Origin: Myxococcus dinghuensis | GTDB lineage: Bacteria; Myxococcota; Myxococcia; Myxococcales; Myxococcaceae | NCBI RefSeq assembly: GCF_024198235.1 | Contig: NZ_JAKCFB010000058.1 | Location: 1-51,266 of the forward strand | DNA: 51,266 nt | Direction: 5' to 3' | Shown here: piece after piece, positions 40,890-49,856 of the stretch | Layout: each line of letters starts with the position of its first letter | Position numbering within the stretch: position 1 is the first letter of the stretch | Notes under the pieces: generated by a model | Told to the model about the DNA's origin: nothing | The model's input: the letters and a program-made list of their open reading frames with translations, nothing else | The model's database searches: none | Program-made: the position numbers and the translations under genes

Positions 40890-43082
40890 ATGGCGCGCGC
40901 GACGAGAGCTGTCGGGACGGGGTGGACGGGCATCCTGCTGGTGCTGGCGCTGGCGGCCGGCGCGACGGCCTGCCGGGACGAGCGCCTCCAGACGGCGAGC
41001 GGGCGGCTGCGGCTGTCGGTGGAGCGGCTGGAGTTCCCGGTGGCCTACCCCGGCACGGCGCGCGTGGCGGAGGTGCGCGTCCACAACGCGGGCCGCGCGC
41101 CGCTGGACGTGACGTGGACGTCGGTGGACGCGCCGTTCTCGCTGCTGGACGTGCTGCCGGCGCGCGTGACGACGGGGGAGGTGCCGGTGCGCGTGCGCTT
41201 CGCGCCGACGGTGACGGGCGCCTTCGAGGCCACGCTGGTGGGCACCTCGTCGGACGGAGGCCGGGCGGAGGTGGTGCTGGTGGGCGAGGCGAAGCCCCCG
41301 CCGGACTGCTTCACGCCGGTGAAGTGCGCCACCGCCACCTTCGACCCCACCACCGAGAAGTGCGTGGAGACGCTGCTGCCGGATGGCGCCGCGTGCGACC
41401 CGGGCAACGCCTGCCTCTTCGAGGCGACGTGCCAGCAGGGGCGGTGCAAGGGGCGCGAGCGGGCCTGTGACGACGGCAACGCGTGCACCACGGACGTGTG
41501 CCACGCGCTGGACGGGTGCGGCGCCGTCCCCGCGCCGCCGTGTCCGGGGGATGGCGCGTGCCGGGTGGGCACGTGCGACCCGAAGCTCGGCTGTGGTCTG
41601 GCGGACGCGCCGGATGGCACCTTCTGTGGCCCCGAGCGGAGCTGCGACGTCGCGGACGTGTGTGTCGAGGGCGCGTGCACGCGGCAGGACCTGCCGGACC
41701 GCTTCGTGTGCGCGCCGGCGAGCCCGTGCCAGGGCGAGGGCCGCTGCAAGGGCTCCGTCTGCGAGCGGTCCCCCGCGGTGGCGTTGGCGCCGGACTGGAG
41801 CCTCGACTCGCGCGAGCTGGGGATGAACCTGCACGACGTGCTGGTGAGCCCTCGGGGCGACGTGGCGCTGATGGGCTTCTATGCGTCCGCGCTGCTCGAC
41901 GCGACGTCGCCCACGCCGGGCCGCACGCGCGACGCGGGCCGGCGGTGCATGCTGTGGAACGACCGGCTGCTGTGCATGGACCTGCCGAGCGACGGCACGG
42001 TGTCGCTGGTGGAGCGCTTCACGGGGGTGCCCCGCTGGAGCTTCACCCTGGCGCGGGCGCGGCCGGACTTCGCCGAGCGCACGGGGACGCTGTTCCTGGC
42101 GCGGCTGGCGGTGATGGCGCCGGACCGGCTGGCGGCCCTCTTCGAGGCCTATCCCGTCGGGCACCCGCGCGCCACGCTCTGCCGGATGTACTTCCTCGTG
42201 GTGCTGGATGCCTACGGGCAGATGGTGTCCGCGCAGGAGCTGACCGACCCGCTGCTCAGCGAGTGCAACCACCCGCACCCCTTCGGCGTCGCGTCGGACG
42301 TGGTGGGCGACCTGTACGTCGCCTTCTCGAAGACGCTGAACGATGGGGCTCCCCTCCAGCCGGGCGCGCCCACGTTGCTCATGGCCTTCTCGCCGGACGG
42401 TGTGCCGCGCTGGCGCAAGCCGGCGCAGTACCGCGCCGGTGAGCTGGCGGTGGTGGACGGGAAGCTGTTCGCCGAGCGGAGCACGGAGGCGCTCGACACG
42501 CGGGATGGCACCGTGGTGGCGACGCTGCCCCAGGTCTTCGGCCGCGGCGTGTCCACGCACGCGGTGGCGGTGCCGAGTCCGCAGGGCACCTCCGTCAGCC
42601 CCGTGGACGGTGGCGCGGGCCTCGTCGCGACGGAGCTGAAGGGCTACCGGTTGCCCGGGTTGGAGGCGGCCTGGACGTACTCGCTGAAGCGGTCCGGGCA
42701 GGCGCTCACGTCGAAGGAGATTCGGCTGGCCACCTGGCCGGAGGTCGCGGGCCAGCCGCCGGAGACGGTGGTGCTCGCCATGATGGGAGATGCCCGCTCG
42801 CTGCCCTGGCTCGTGGGCGTGCGCGTGAGGGATGGCAGCGAGGCCTTCCAGTGTCCGCTGGAGACCACGCTCCTCTCGGAGCCGAACCTGATGGAGCTGG
42901 CGCCGGGAGGGATGCTGCTGATGGACGGCGCCACCACGTGTGGCGAGTGCGACCCGCCCTTCGCGTACAGCCAGGCGCGCTTCCAGCGCTTCCCCATGCC
43001 GGGGCTGTTGCCCGCGCGCGAGCCCTGGCCCGGGACGTTCGGCGGCCCGGGGCACGACCACCACGAGGGCTCCGACCACTAG
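40890..43082 (+). CDS. Cys-rich outer-membrane lipoprotein with Ig-like domain and C-terminal propeller-like region
   Basis: 730 aa. The leader MARATRAVGTGWTGILLVLA continues LAAGATAC, an atypical lipobox (Cys28). Residues about 40-135 form an ASH/choice-of-anchor-like Ig domain (VAYPGTARVAEVRVHNAGRA and VRFAPTVTGAFEATLVG). Residues 140-300 are very Cys-rich with six or more disulphide-type motifs (CDDGNACTTDVCHALDGCG). From about 310 a beta-rich region (LHDVLVSPRGDVALMGFYAS and later QWP-like repeats) looks like a propeller. The last residues are GPGHDHHEGSDH, His/Asp-rich. Similar proteins are common in myxobacteria on the surface. GGGGAGG precedes the ATG at 40890. No enzymatic site recognised. 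Confidence 0.75.
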   Translation: MARATRAVGTGWTGILLVLALAAGATACRDERLQTASGRLRLSVERLEFPVAYPGTARVAEVRVHNAGRAPLDVTWTSVDAPFSLLDVLPARVTTGEVPVRVRFAPTVTGAFEATLVGTSSDGGRAEVVLVGEAKPPPDCFTPVKCATATFDPTTEKCVETLLPDGAACDPGNACLFEATCQQGRCKGRERACDDGNACTTDVCHALDGCGAVPAPPCPGDGACRVGTCDPKLGCGLADAPDGTFCGPERSCDVADVCVEGACTRQDLPDRFVCAPASPCQGEGRCKGSVCERSPAVALAPDWSLDSRELGMNLHDVLVSPRGDVALMGFYASALLDATSPTPGRTRDAGRRCMLWNDRLLCMDLPSDGTVSLVERFTGVPRWSFTLARARPDFAERTGTLFLARLAVMAPDRLAALFEAYPVGHPRATLCRMYFLVVLDAYGQMVSAQELTDPLLSECNHPHPFGVASDVVGDLYVAFSKTLNDGAPLQPGAPTLLMAFSPDGVPRWRKPAQYRAGELAVVDGKLFAERSTEALDTRDGTVVATLPQVFGRGVSTHAVAVPSPQGTSVSPVDGGAGLVATELKGYRLPGLEAAWTYSLKRSGQALTSKEIRLATWPEVAGQPPETVVLAMMGDARSLPWLVGVRVRDGSEAFQCPLETTLLSEPNLMELAPGGMLLMDGATTCGECDPPFAYSQARFQRFPMPGLLPAREPWPGTFGGPGHDHHEGSDH

Positions 43083-43089
43083 CGAGGCG

Positions 43090-44580
43090 TCACCCGGGCT
43101 CGGCGGCCTCGGACAGGTGCCGGGCCTCGTAGTGGATGCGCCCCCAGGGGCGTGAGGGGCGCAGGGTGCCGACGGCGTCCACGCGGCAGGTGCCATCCGG
43201 GGCGGGGAGGACGCGGAACTCCACCTGGCGGCCCAGCCACGGCAGCCACAGCCCGTGCCAGCGCAGCGTCCGGCCTCGCAGCCGGAGGCCGCCGCCGTCG
43301 AGCACGGACACGGCGAGCTCCAGCTCCAGCCCGTGCTCGACGAAGACCTCGTACAGCCGCCCCTGGCGTACCACGAAGTCGGAGTCGAAGACGCGCAGCG
43401 CGCCGTCGCAGTACAGCTCGCGGACGAAGTGCATGGAGCCGTCCGCGCGGCGGAAGGTGCGGAAGCGGCCGGGGAAGGCGTGTGCGCCGTGCTCGGAGAG
43501 GCCCTGTCCGGTCAGCCGCGTGGAGAGCCACGCCAGCACGCGGGCCGCGCGGGAGGAGAGCGAGACGGTGGCTCGCATCGTCCAGGCGCCGGGGTTGGCG
43601 TAGAAGCGCGCGACGCGCGGGTCCACGCGGGGCAGGTCGTCGCCGAGGACCGGGGCCAGCAGGGGCCACACGTCCGACGGGCCCACGCGCTGGCCCCGGT
43701 GCAGCAGCTTCACGCCCCGGCGGTAGACGCCGGCCGCGGTCCAGGCGGTGACGAAGCTCGACAGCAGCAGCCAGGCCGCGCGTCGCTCGCCCGCGAGCCC
43801 CGGGACGGCATGCCAGCGCGGGAGCACCCACGCGCGCAGGGTGCGCGGCGCGTAGTGGGACAGCAGGCTCCAGCCGGCGCGCGCGATGCGGCGCAGGGAC
43901 AGGGCCAGGCCCTGCGCCATGGCGCTCTCCGGGGGGACGGCGCCCGCGAGCGCGGGATGGTCGAACAGCCGCGCGCCCAGCGTCATCTCGAGGTGCTGCG
44001 CGAGCAGGCGCCACAGCGGCTCGCCCGCGTGGGCCCGGGCCTCTTCGAGGAAGGCGGCCTCGTAGCCGAGCTCGCGGGCTCGGGCGACGTCCTGCATGTG
44101 CGCGTCGATCCACCGCTCGTCGCGAATCTCCAGCGGCAGGTGTTCCTCGCAGGCGCGCGCGTACGCGGCCCAGGCGGGTGTGCGCGCCCGGCCCAGGGCA
44201 TCCACCGGCATGACGGCCGCGCCCAATCGCGCGAAGGGCTCCGACACCCCCCAGAAGCGCCCCAGGGTGACGGCGCTCGCGGCGAGCAGGTGCACGCGGG
44301 CCATGCGGCATGGGTGCGCGGCATAGAAGTCCTCCAGGAGCGACAGCGACAGCCGACAGGCCCGCTGCCGGAAGGCGAAGTCATGGAGCGCGGCGCGGTC
44401 CGCGCCGGGGAGCAGGCGCGCGGCCTCGAGGAGCTCCCCGCGCGAGAGCAGGGCCTCCAGGGTGGTGCGTCCCCGGGTCGGCTTGAAGACGTTGATGAAG
44501 TGCCTCAGGTGCTTCGCGTCGCGCGCGACCGGTGCCGTCCCCGACGTTCGCGGCATGAGCGTCTCGTCGAGGTGCTTCAT
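43090..44580 (-). CDS. DUF4166-like protein
   Basis: 496 aa, cytosolic, without signal. N-terminal 270 residues are helical (MKHLDETLMPRTSGTAPVAR, LLEDFYAAHPCRMARVHLLA). The C-terminal 200 residues contain WPLLAPVLGDDLPRVDPRVA, RFRTFRRADGSMHFVRELY, FVEHGLELELAVSVLDGGGL and RTLRWHGLWLPWLGRQVEF, a layout resembling DUF4166 domain proteins, which may be lipid- or ligand-binding. No catalytic residues recognised. It is convergent with the Cys-rich lipoprotein (7 bp apart) and directly downstream, on the same strand, of a membrane protein with a similar lipid-binding-like C-terminal domain. Confidence 0.6.
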   Translation of the reverse strand: MKHLDETLMPRTSGTAPVARDAKHLRHFINVFKPTRGRTTLEALLSRGELLEAARLLPGADRAALHDFAFRQRACRLSLSLLEDFYAAHPCRMARVHLLAASAVTLGRFWGVSEPFARLGAAVMPVDALGRARTPAWAAYARACEEHLPLEIRDERWIDAHMQDVARARELGYEAAFLEEARAHAGEPLWRLLAQHLEMTLGARLFDHPALAGAVPPESAMAQGLALSLRRIARAGWSLLSHYAPRTLRAWVLPRWHAVPGLAGERRAAWLLLSSFVTAWTAAGVYRRGVKLLHRGQRVGPSDVWPLLAPVLGDDLPRVDPRVARFYANPGAWTMRATVSLSSRAARVLAWLSTRLTGQGLSEHGAHAFPGRFRTFRRADGSMHFVRELYCDGALRVFDSDFVVRQGRLYEVFVEHGLELELAVSVLDGGGLRLRGRTLRWHGLWLPWLGRQVEFRVLPAPDGTCRVDAVGTLRPSRPWGRIHYEARHLSEAAEPG

Positions 44581-44737
44581 GGCGAGACCTTCCTCTCGCG
44601 CGTGACTGGTGCGCTTTCATCGGGGGTGCATGGCGTTCCATCGAGCGCCCACGCGGAGCCGCCTGCACCTTCACCACGTGGATGCCCGGCGTCGTCTCCG
44701 CCCGGCGCGGCATGAAGGTGTGCCTCGTCGGGCGCCC

Positions 44738-45913
44738 TCATGAGGACACCCCCACAAGTTCTCCACAGGGGCGCGAGGGCGTGACATCCCGGGCGCCCGA
44801 GCCGAGCCAGCTACGCGCCGCCCCCGGCCTCGGCGCCATGCCGAGCGTCCTCGCCACGAGGAAGCACGCGAAGCGCCACCGCGCGCGCCTTCGTTCCGGA
44901 GCGGAGACGTCCCCCGCGCACCACCGGCGCAGCGTCTCGAACCCCCACTCCGTGCCCAGCCGCATGACGGGGCGGAAGAGCAGGTCGTCGAGCAGCGCCC
45001 CCAGCGCGCCATGGCGCGTCTGGTAGTCGAAGACCGTCTTGAAGAAGGTGCCCCCTGGCCGGCGTTCGTAGAGCCAGACGCCCCGGCCCCGCAGGATGAG
45101 GCTGAGCGGGTCGTCCGAGCCGAACTCGAACGTGGAGCGCTCGAGCGGCGTGTTCGCGAGGTAGCGCCCCCAGCCTGCGACCTCGAGCCCGAAGCCCAGG
45201 CGCGTGCGGTAGTCCATCTCGTGGTAGCCCCGCGCATCACACTCCGGCAGGTAGCGGATGGAGGTGAAGCGCACGTCCCAGGCGGTGTGCAGGTCCGGGT
45301 CCTGCGTGCGCTCCCAGACGCACCCGACGGGAGCGGGGATGAGGGCCTCCACCACGATGCGACGGGGCACCGGCGCTCGTGAAGCGGGGTGGGCGCCGCC
45401 GCGCCGGAAGGCCCTCCAGCGGGTGAGGTCCCTGACGAAGGCGACGAGCGCCCCCAGGCCCATGAGGCTCATCAGCGCCCTCAGCACGACGGGCACGGCG
45501 GGAGCCTCCGCGCGTACGCCGGTGGGCAGCAGCCGGTCCGGCCAGACCGCGTGGAAGGTGGCCATGAGGTAGAGGCCCACGAGCACGCTCAGCGCCACGT
45601 GCATGAGGTACTCGCCCGGAAAGACCCCTCCCAGCGAGGCCCGGCTCCGCCGCTCCTCCCAGACATCCGCGAAGGCGACGAAGACATCCGCCGCGTAGAG
45701 CAGGACGAGCGGCAACAGCGCCAGGCCCTGGGGACGCAGGTTCGCCACCCAGAGGAACTGGAGCGCGTAGATGAGATGGCGCGCGGTGTGCCAGAGGACC
45801 TCGCGCTGGCACTCGGGGCGTTCCATCAGCCGTCCCCGCAGGCCATGGAAGTAGACGACGTCGAAGGCGCCCAGCGCTCCGATGACGAGCAGCAGGTAGA
45901 AGGCAGCGGTCAT
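44738..45913 (-). CDS. Membrane protein with C-terminal SRPBCC-like domain
   Basis: 391 aa from ATG 45913. Four to five hydrophobic segments fill residues 1-165 (AAFYLLLVIGALGAFDVVYF, LLPLVLLYAADVFVAFADVW, LMHVALSVLVGLYLMATFH, and RALMSLMGLGALVAFV). From about 190 a SRPBCC/polyketide-cyclase-like fold follows: PRRIVVEALIPAPVGCVWER, GWGRYLANTPLERSTFEFG and FFKTVFDYQTRHGALGALLD. It may handle a hydrophobic ligand at the membrane. The last codons (RPCGELVGVSS) overlap the CCACAAGTTCTCCACA motif (44752-44767). A longer frame to 46045 lacks support. It lies 157 bp upstream of the DUF4166-like gene. Confidence 0.7.
   Translation of the reverse strand: MTAAFYLLLVIGALGAFDVVYFHGLRGRLMERPECQREVLWHTARHLIYALQFLWVANLRPQGLALLPLVLLYAADVFVAFADVWEERRSRASLGGVFPGEYLMHVALSVLVGLYLMATFHAVWPDRLLPTGVRAEAPAVPVVLRALMSLMGLGALVAFVRDLTRWRAFRRGGAHPASRAPVPRRIVVEALIPAPVGCVWERTQDPDLHTAWDVRFTSIRYLPECDARGYHEMDYRTRLGFGLEVAGWGRYLANTPLERSTFEFGSDDPLSLILRGRGVWLYERRPGGTFFKTVFDYQTRHGALGALLDDLLFRPVMRLGTEWGFETLRRWCAGDVSAPERRRARWRFACFLVARTLGMAPRPGAARSWLGSGARDVTPSRPCGELVGVSS
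44755..44769. repeat. CAAGTTSYCCACAGG motif, copy 2
   Basis: CAAGTTCTCCACAGG, identical to the copy at 46068-46082. TTCTCCACA fits the relaxed DnaA box TTNTNCACA. It is at the 3' end of the 44738-45913 gene. Confidence 0.5.
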
Positions 45914-46067
45914 GCCCGCCCGCCTGTGCAACCCGACGGCCAGGCATGGAGGTCGCCCCAAGCCCTGGAATCGTCGGACGCCGTGCCACGTCGGGGCGGC
46001 GGGACTGTCAACGGGAGTGGACAGTGGGGTCCACTTCGTTGTCACCGCCTCCTGGACGCGCAGCCCC

Positions 46068-46082
46068 CAAGTTCTCCACAGG
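46068..46082. repeat. CAAGTTSYCCACAGG motif, copy 3
   Basis: CAAGTTCTCCACAGG, identical to 44755-44769. It is in the 190-bp gap between the SRPBCC-like gene and the DUF429 gene, so it flanks the former on the other side. Confidence 0.5.
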
Positions 46083-46103
46083 GCGCGGCGTGCGAGCGAT
46101 GCT

Positions 46104-46826
46104 TCACGATGCGTCCAGGCCCAGGTGGAGGATGCGCCCCTCGCGCAGCCAACCTCGCGCGTCCACCGTGAGCGGGTCGCCCACGGCCGTCACCCGCTCC
46201 GGCGCGGTCCGCGTCAGCCAGCCGAGCCAGGCGCACCCGGCCGCGTCGAGCTGGTCATGCGTGGGCAGCACGCCAGGAGGGAAGGACAGCCCATGGGTCT
46301 CCAGGGCCTGGCGTCGCTGCGCCCGGCCTTCGCGCGAGTCCTTCTTCGCGAGTCCCCGGCCCACGAGTCGCCGCCACAGCGCGCCCGGGAAGGCCTCGAA
46401 CAGCCGGGCGTGCTCCACCGCCGGCGTGTCCACGTCCAGCATGGGCAGGCGGGCGCGCGCGTGCAGCGCGGCGAAGAGCAACACGCTGCCTCGCACGAAG
46501 CCGCTGAAGGGGCGACCTGGCGCGGGGAGCACATCAGGCGTGCGCCCCGGTGCCCGCAACCGCCGCTCTGCCTCTCGCACCAGGGCACCCGGCCGGGCCA
46601 GCGCTTGCGGTCCGTCCACCACGACCACGTCGTCCGCGGCCACGGGGAAGGTTTCCACCAGCGCCTCCGGTGCCAGCACGCCCTCCGCGGTCAGAGGGGG
46701 CCAGCGCAGGCAGCCGAAGGACACTCGACCTCCCAGGTCCACCCGGGCCACGTCGACCATCCGGCGCTCTCGCGCGTAGGGGTCGGTCAAATCCCAGCCG
46801 ATGAAACGCACGGCTCCCTCATTCAC
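46104..46826 (-). CDS. DUF429 family protein (predicted RNase H-like nuclease)
   Basis: 240 aa. DUF429 pattern: GWDLTDPYARERRMVDVARV near the N terminus, DVVVVDGPQALARPG with acidic residues, then DVDTPAVEHARLFEAFPGA, and THDQLDAAGCAWLGWL with DALD-like acidic residues. The family has an RNase H-like fold; its role is unknown. No membrane segments. It is followed by a 496-bp gene-free region on its 5' side and by the third CAAGTT motif on the 3' side. Confidence 0.82.
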   Translation of the reverse strand: MNEGAVRFIGWDLTDPYARERRMVDVARVDLGGRVSFGCLRWPPLTAEGVLAPEALVETFPVAADDVVVVDGPQALARPGALVREAERRLRAPGRTPDVLPAPGRPFSGFVRGSVLLFAALHARARLPMLDVDTPAVEHARLFEAFPGALWRRLVGRGLAKKDSREGRAQRRQALETHGLSFPPGVLPTHDQLDAAGCAWLGWLTRTAPERVTAVGDPLTVDARGWLREGRILHLGLDAS

Positions 46827-46877
46827 ATGGCACCCATCGCCGCGTCATCCCTCCGGACCGCATGGGATTGTGCGTGC

Positions 46878-46905
46878 GTCATGAGTCATGCGTCATGTGT
46901 CATGG
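46878..46905. repeat. Four tandem GTCATGN heptads
   Basis: GTCATGA, GTCATGC, GTCATGT and GTCATGG follow each other without gaps (46878-46905). The 7-bp period could place several protein-binding sites on the helix or reflect slippage. It lies 52-79 bp upstream of the DUF429 start, so it could be regulatory. Confidence 0.75.
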
Positions 46906-47260
46906 ACCCGCACGTGAGACGCGAGAGGAAGACGGACCGCGCTGTCAATCGTCCCGCACCGACAAAATGCGCGAGCACCCCCGTACAGGTGGTGAATCGG
47001 ACCCGCCAAGGAGGGCTCCTGGCATCCAGCCTGTCACGGCACCCCCCGGAGCACCGACCCTGCGGGTGGACATGCTCCGCGTACCCGATATTCTTCCGCC
47101 ATCGTTGCGTTGAAAGACGTGGACGTGTTCCACCTTGCCCACGCGAGGCCCGCCCGGGACGCACCCCCTTGGTCCCGGCGCTTGTGTGGAAGGAGTGCGG
47201 TTGCCCGGGCGACCTTGGAGGTCCGGCGTGCGGCGGCTCCGTTGCAGCGTGGGGGGTCTG

Positions 47261-47298
47261 CTCGGGCCCCGGGGGAAGAGACATCCCTGGGGCCCGAG
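47261..47298 (-). terminator. Terminator hairpin after the TPR-like gene
   Basis: CTCGGGCCCC (47261-47270) pairs perfectly with GGGGCCCGAG (47289-47298), 10 bp with an 18-base loop that can pair further. It starts 24 bases past the stop (47323) of the gene on the minus strand. No T run. Confidence 0.65.
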
Positions 47299-47322
47299 TT
47301 ACCTCGTTCCCCACTCCCCTGC

Positions 47323-48852
47323 CTAAGGCTGCACCCTCGCCGTGCCGGCGGGCGCCACCGCCGCGAAGCCCAGCACGAACGCGGGCTCGTCCTCGAGCCT
47401 GCGCGCGAGCAGCTCCTCCGCCAACATGGGCAGGGGCCACCGCTCCAGGGATGTCTTGCGGAACTGCACGAGCGCCTCGTCCAGCTCCCTCAACCGCGCC
47501 TCCGCCTCCGCCCGCGCGGACGTGTCTCCCAGGGCGTCCGCGCCGTCGACCATCAACTGGAGGCCCGTGGTCCGCTCCATCTGCGTGGGCATGCGCGCCA
47601 TCGCCGCGCCGATGGCGTGGGTGACGCGACCCAGGCGCTGGCGCTGCCGGGGCGTCAGGGCACTCCGGGTCCCCGTGGCGCGCGTGCGCAGGAGCCACGT
47701 CCCACGCTCCTGGAGTCCACGCGAGGCCACCTCCCACGTCGTGGCGCGGAGGTCCGGCATCTTCACGTCCTTCAGCAGCCCGCGCGTGCGCACGTAGTGC
47801 TCCTGGAAGGACGTCTCGCGCCACACCGGCAGCGCCGCCGCCTGCTCCAACGCGACGAGGTCCGCCTCGCGCAGGGGCGCGTCGACGGCCGTGTCTCCCA
47901 AGAGCCACTGCAACCGGAGCTGCATCGACCGGGGGTGCTCCGTCATCAGCGCCTCCAGCTTCTGACGGAAGGTCTGGCGCGCCGTGGCCCGGACGGACTC
48001 CGGGAGCACCTCGCCCTTCAGGGCGTCCATCACCGCGAGGACGTCGTGCGGGTCCTGGAGCCGGGGCACCTGCTGCAACAGGAACAGCGCCTGCTCCTCG
48101 GTGGGCGCGGGCAGGGTGAGGACCACCAGCCGGCGCACGTCGTCCGAGCCCACCTCCCGCCAGGCCTTCCACCGCCAGAGGTCCCCCGACGTGTCGAATT
48201 GTGGAGGCGTGGCGCCTGGCAGCAGGCCGCTCGTCTGGAAGTCGGGGCGGCCCGCCTGCTCCCACGCGTCGCGGAACGTGGCCAGTGGAGAGAAGCCCTC
48301 TCGCCCCCGCAGCAACCGCAGTTGCTCCAGCACGTCGAGCTCCGGGGTCGCCACGACGACCACGCCGTCCAACTGCTCCAGCGCGGCGCGGGCCCTGGCG
48401 TCGTCACCTTCCTCCAACGCGAGACAGACCCGCAGGAAGAGGGCGGGCGCGAACCCGGCGGAACGGCGCAGGGCCTCGTCCAGCTCCGCGTGCGCCTCCT
48501 GTCGCTCTCCCAGCGCGGTGGCGCGCGCGGCGCGCTCCGTCCACCCCATCGTCCCGGGGTCCGCGGTGTAGATGGCGGAGCGGACGCGCTTGCCCTTGTG
48601 TCGCAGGCGCACCGGCTCGCGCGCTCCATCGCGTGGACCCTCGGAGGCGCCCGGTGCTGCGGGAGGGACCTCGGCGCGCTCGTCCCGCGAGGGCCGCACG
48701 CGGGTGCTCTGTCCGGCGCGGAAGTAGAGCGAACCCCCGGCGACGAGCGCGACCACCAACCCCACGCCGCTCCAGACCGAAGCCTTGCGTCCCGCCCCCG
48801 CCGCGCGCTCGGAAGAGAAGGAGGGAGGCCGAGCGGGATTCGGGTCCGTCAT
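47323..48852 (-). CDS. Single-pass membrane protein with helical repeats, unknown
   Basis: 509 aa. Residues 1-25 are Pro/Ser/Arg-rich, one membrane helix follows (VWSGVGLVVALVAGGSLYF), and the rest is an exposed helical domain of TPR-like repeats (GERQEAHAELDEALRRSAGF, LRVCLALEEGDDARARAALE). Type II topology, with the helical part outside, fits. Many motifs resemble myxobacterial scaffolding proteins; the partner is unknown. It is followed on its 3' side by a strong hairpin. The ATG at 48852 is the first Met of the frame. Confidence 0.65.
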   Translation of the reverse strand: MTDPNPARPPSFSSERAAGAGRKASVWSGVGLVVALVAGGSLYFRAGQSTRVRPSRDERAEVPPAAPGASEGPRDGAREPVRLRHKGKRVRSAIYTADPGTMGWTERAARATALGERQEAHAELDEALRRSAGFAPALFLRVCLALEEGDDARARAALEQLDGVVVVATPELDVLEQLRLLRGREGFSPLATFRDAWEQAGRPDFQTSGLLPGATPPQFDTSGDLWRWKAWREVGSDDVRRLVVLTLPAPTEEQALFLLQQVPRLQDPHDVLAVMDALKGEVLPESVRATARQTFRQKLEALMTEHPRSMQLRLQWLLGDTAVDAPLREADLVALEQAAALPVWRETSFQEHYVRTRGLLKDVKMPDLRATTWEVASRGLQERGTWLLRTRATGTRSALTPRQRQRLGRVTHAIGAAMARMPTQMERTTGLQLMVDGADALGDTSARAEAEARLRELDEALVQFRKTSLERWPLPMLAEELLARRLEDEPAFVLGFAAVAPAGTARVQP

Positions 48853-49026
48853 GGGATGGATGCTCCGACGCGAGGGGGAGCCTCATTCCAATCGGGCACC
48901 CCACGCCTCGGCAAGACGGCTCGCGTGAGGATGGGCTGTGTCGTTCCCTACCCACGCGCCCGGTGTGGCGCGGGACTCACGCAACCGTGACAGAAGCGGC
49001 GAGCAGGCGCGTGAGAGCCACTCTCA

Positions 49027-49764
49027 TCAAGCGTCGCTGTCGTAGAGGACCTGGGTTCCCCCGCTCGCCCTCACGTTGGTCTTGGGCGGGCGCGCGCCGC
49101 ACTGGACGGTGGCGCCACCCGAGCCCTCGACGGACACGCTGTTGGAGGGGTTCGCCTCCACGCGGGCGCCGCCGCTGGCCTCGACCTCCAGGTCCTTCAG
49201 GCCCTTGAGGTTCTTCGCCTTCACCACCGCGCCGCCGCTGGCCTCGACCTCCAGCGCCTTCGCCCGGCCCTCCAGCGTGACGGTGCCGCCGCCGCTGGCC
49301 TCGACCTCGACCTTGCGTGCGTCCACGCCCCGGACGGACAGCGTGGCGCCGCCGCTGGCGTGGGCCGTGAAGTCGTCCTCGGAGGTGACGTCCGCCTCCA
49401 CGTGGCTGCCGCCGCTGGCATCGACTTCCTCGATGCGCGGGTTGGACACGTAGACGCGGACCTTGCCGCCATTGAAGTTGGACCCGAAGAAGCCACCCTT
49501 GCGGTCCACCTCCGTCTGGAGCTTCCCGTCCTCCACCACGAAGCGCAGGCGGGAGACCAGCTCCTGCGGGCCCTCCACGCGGACGGACTTGGGGCCCACC
49601 TTCACCTTCGCGTGGATGCCGTGACCGAAGGAGACGCCGTCGAAGTCGGAGACCTCGCGGACCTCCGCCTTCCGGGAGGCGTCGTCGTTCGCGGCGTCCT
49701 CCGCGTGGGCGGCGCCGGTGAGCAGGAGGAAGGGGACGAGCAGGGACATCCGGGCGGTCTTCAT
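49027..49764 (-). CDS. DUF2807-like secreted beta-solenoid protein
   Basis: 245 aa with a signal peptide (MKTARMSLLVPFLLLTGAAHA). The mature part begins VSDFDGVSFGHGIHAKVKVG, like the GIN (head) domain of DUF2807 proteins, and then has seven repeated turns of the form DASGG/EASGG (SGG at about 20-residue spacing, e.g. EVEASGGGTVTLEG), making a right-handed solenoid. The ATG at 49764 has GGGAG seven bases upstream. DUF2807 proteins are often exported; the ligand is unknown. A small hairpin (49012-49026) follows the stop. Confidence 0.85.
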   Translation of the reverse strand: MKTARMSLLVPFLLLTGAAHAEDAANDDASRKAEVREVSDFDGVSFGHGIHAKVKVGPKSVRVEGPQELVSRLRFVVEDGKLQTEVDRKGGFFGSNFNGGKVRVYVSNPRIEEVDASGGSHVEADVTSEDDFTAHASGGATLSVRGVDARKVEVEASGGGTVTLEGRAKALEVEASGGAVVKAKNLKGLKDLEVEASGGARVEANPSNSVSVEGSGGATVQCGARPPKTNVRASGGTQVLYDSDA

Positions 49765-49856
49765 GGAGCGGCTCCCAGGGCGGCGGGCCCGGTGGGGCCC
49801 TGTCATGCCCGGGCTACGGCCGATGCCGGAACCGATTGCCTTCCGGTGTGCCAGCC

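Larger units (their letters stand above)
46827..47322. other. 496-bp intergenic region with heptad repeats
   Basis: No convincing gene. It contains four tandem GTCATGN heptads (46878-46905) and a strong terminator hairpin near 47261-47298. Short open frames on both strands have no ribosome sites or family features. The DUF429 promoter is expected at its left end. Confidence 0.5.

Noticed and set aside
46862..47113. 83-codon plus-strand frame in the 496-bp gap
   Set aside because: Low-complexity translation, no ribosome site, overlaps the heptad repeats; no family seen.
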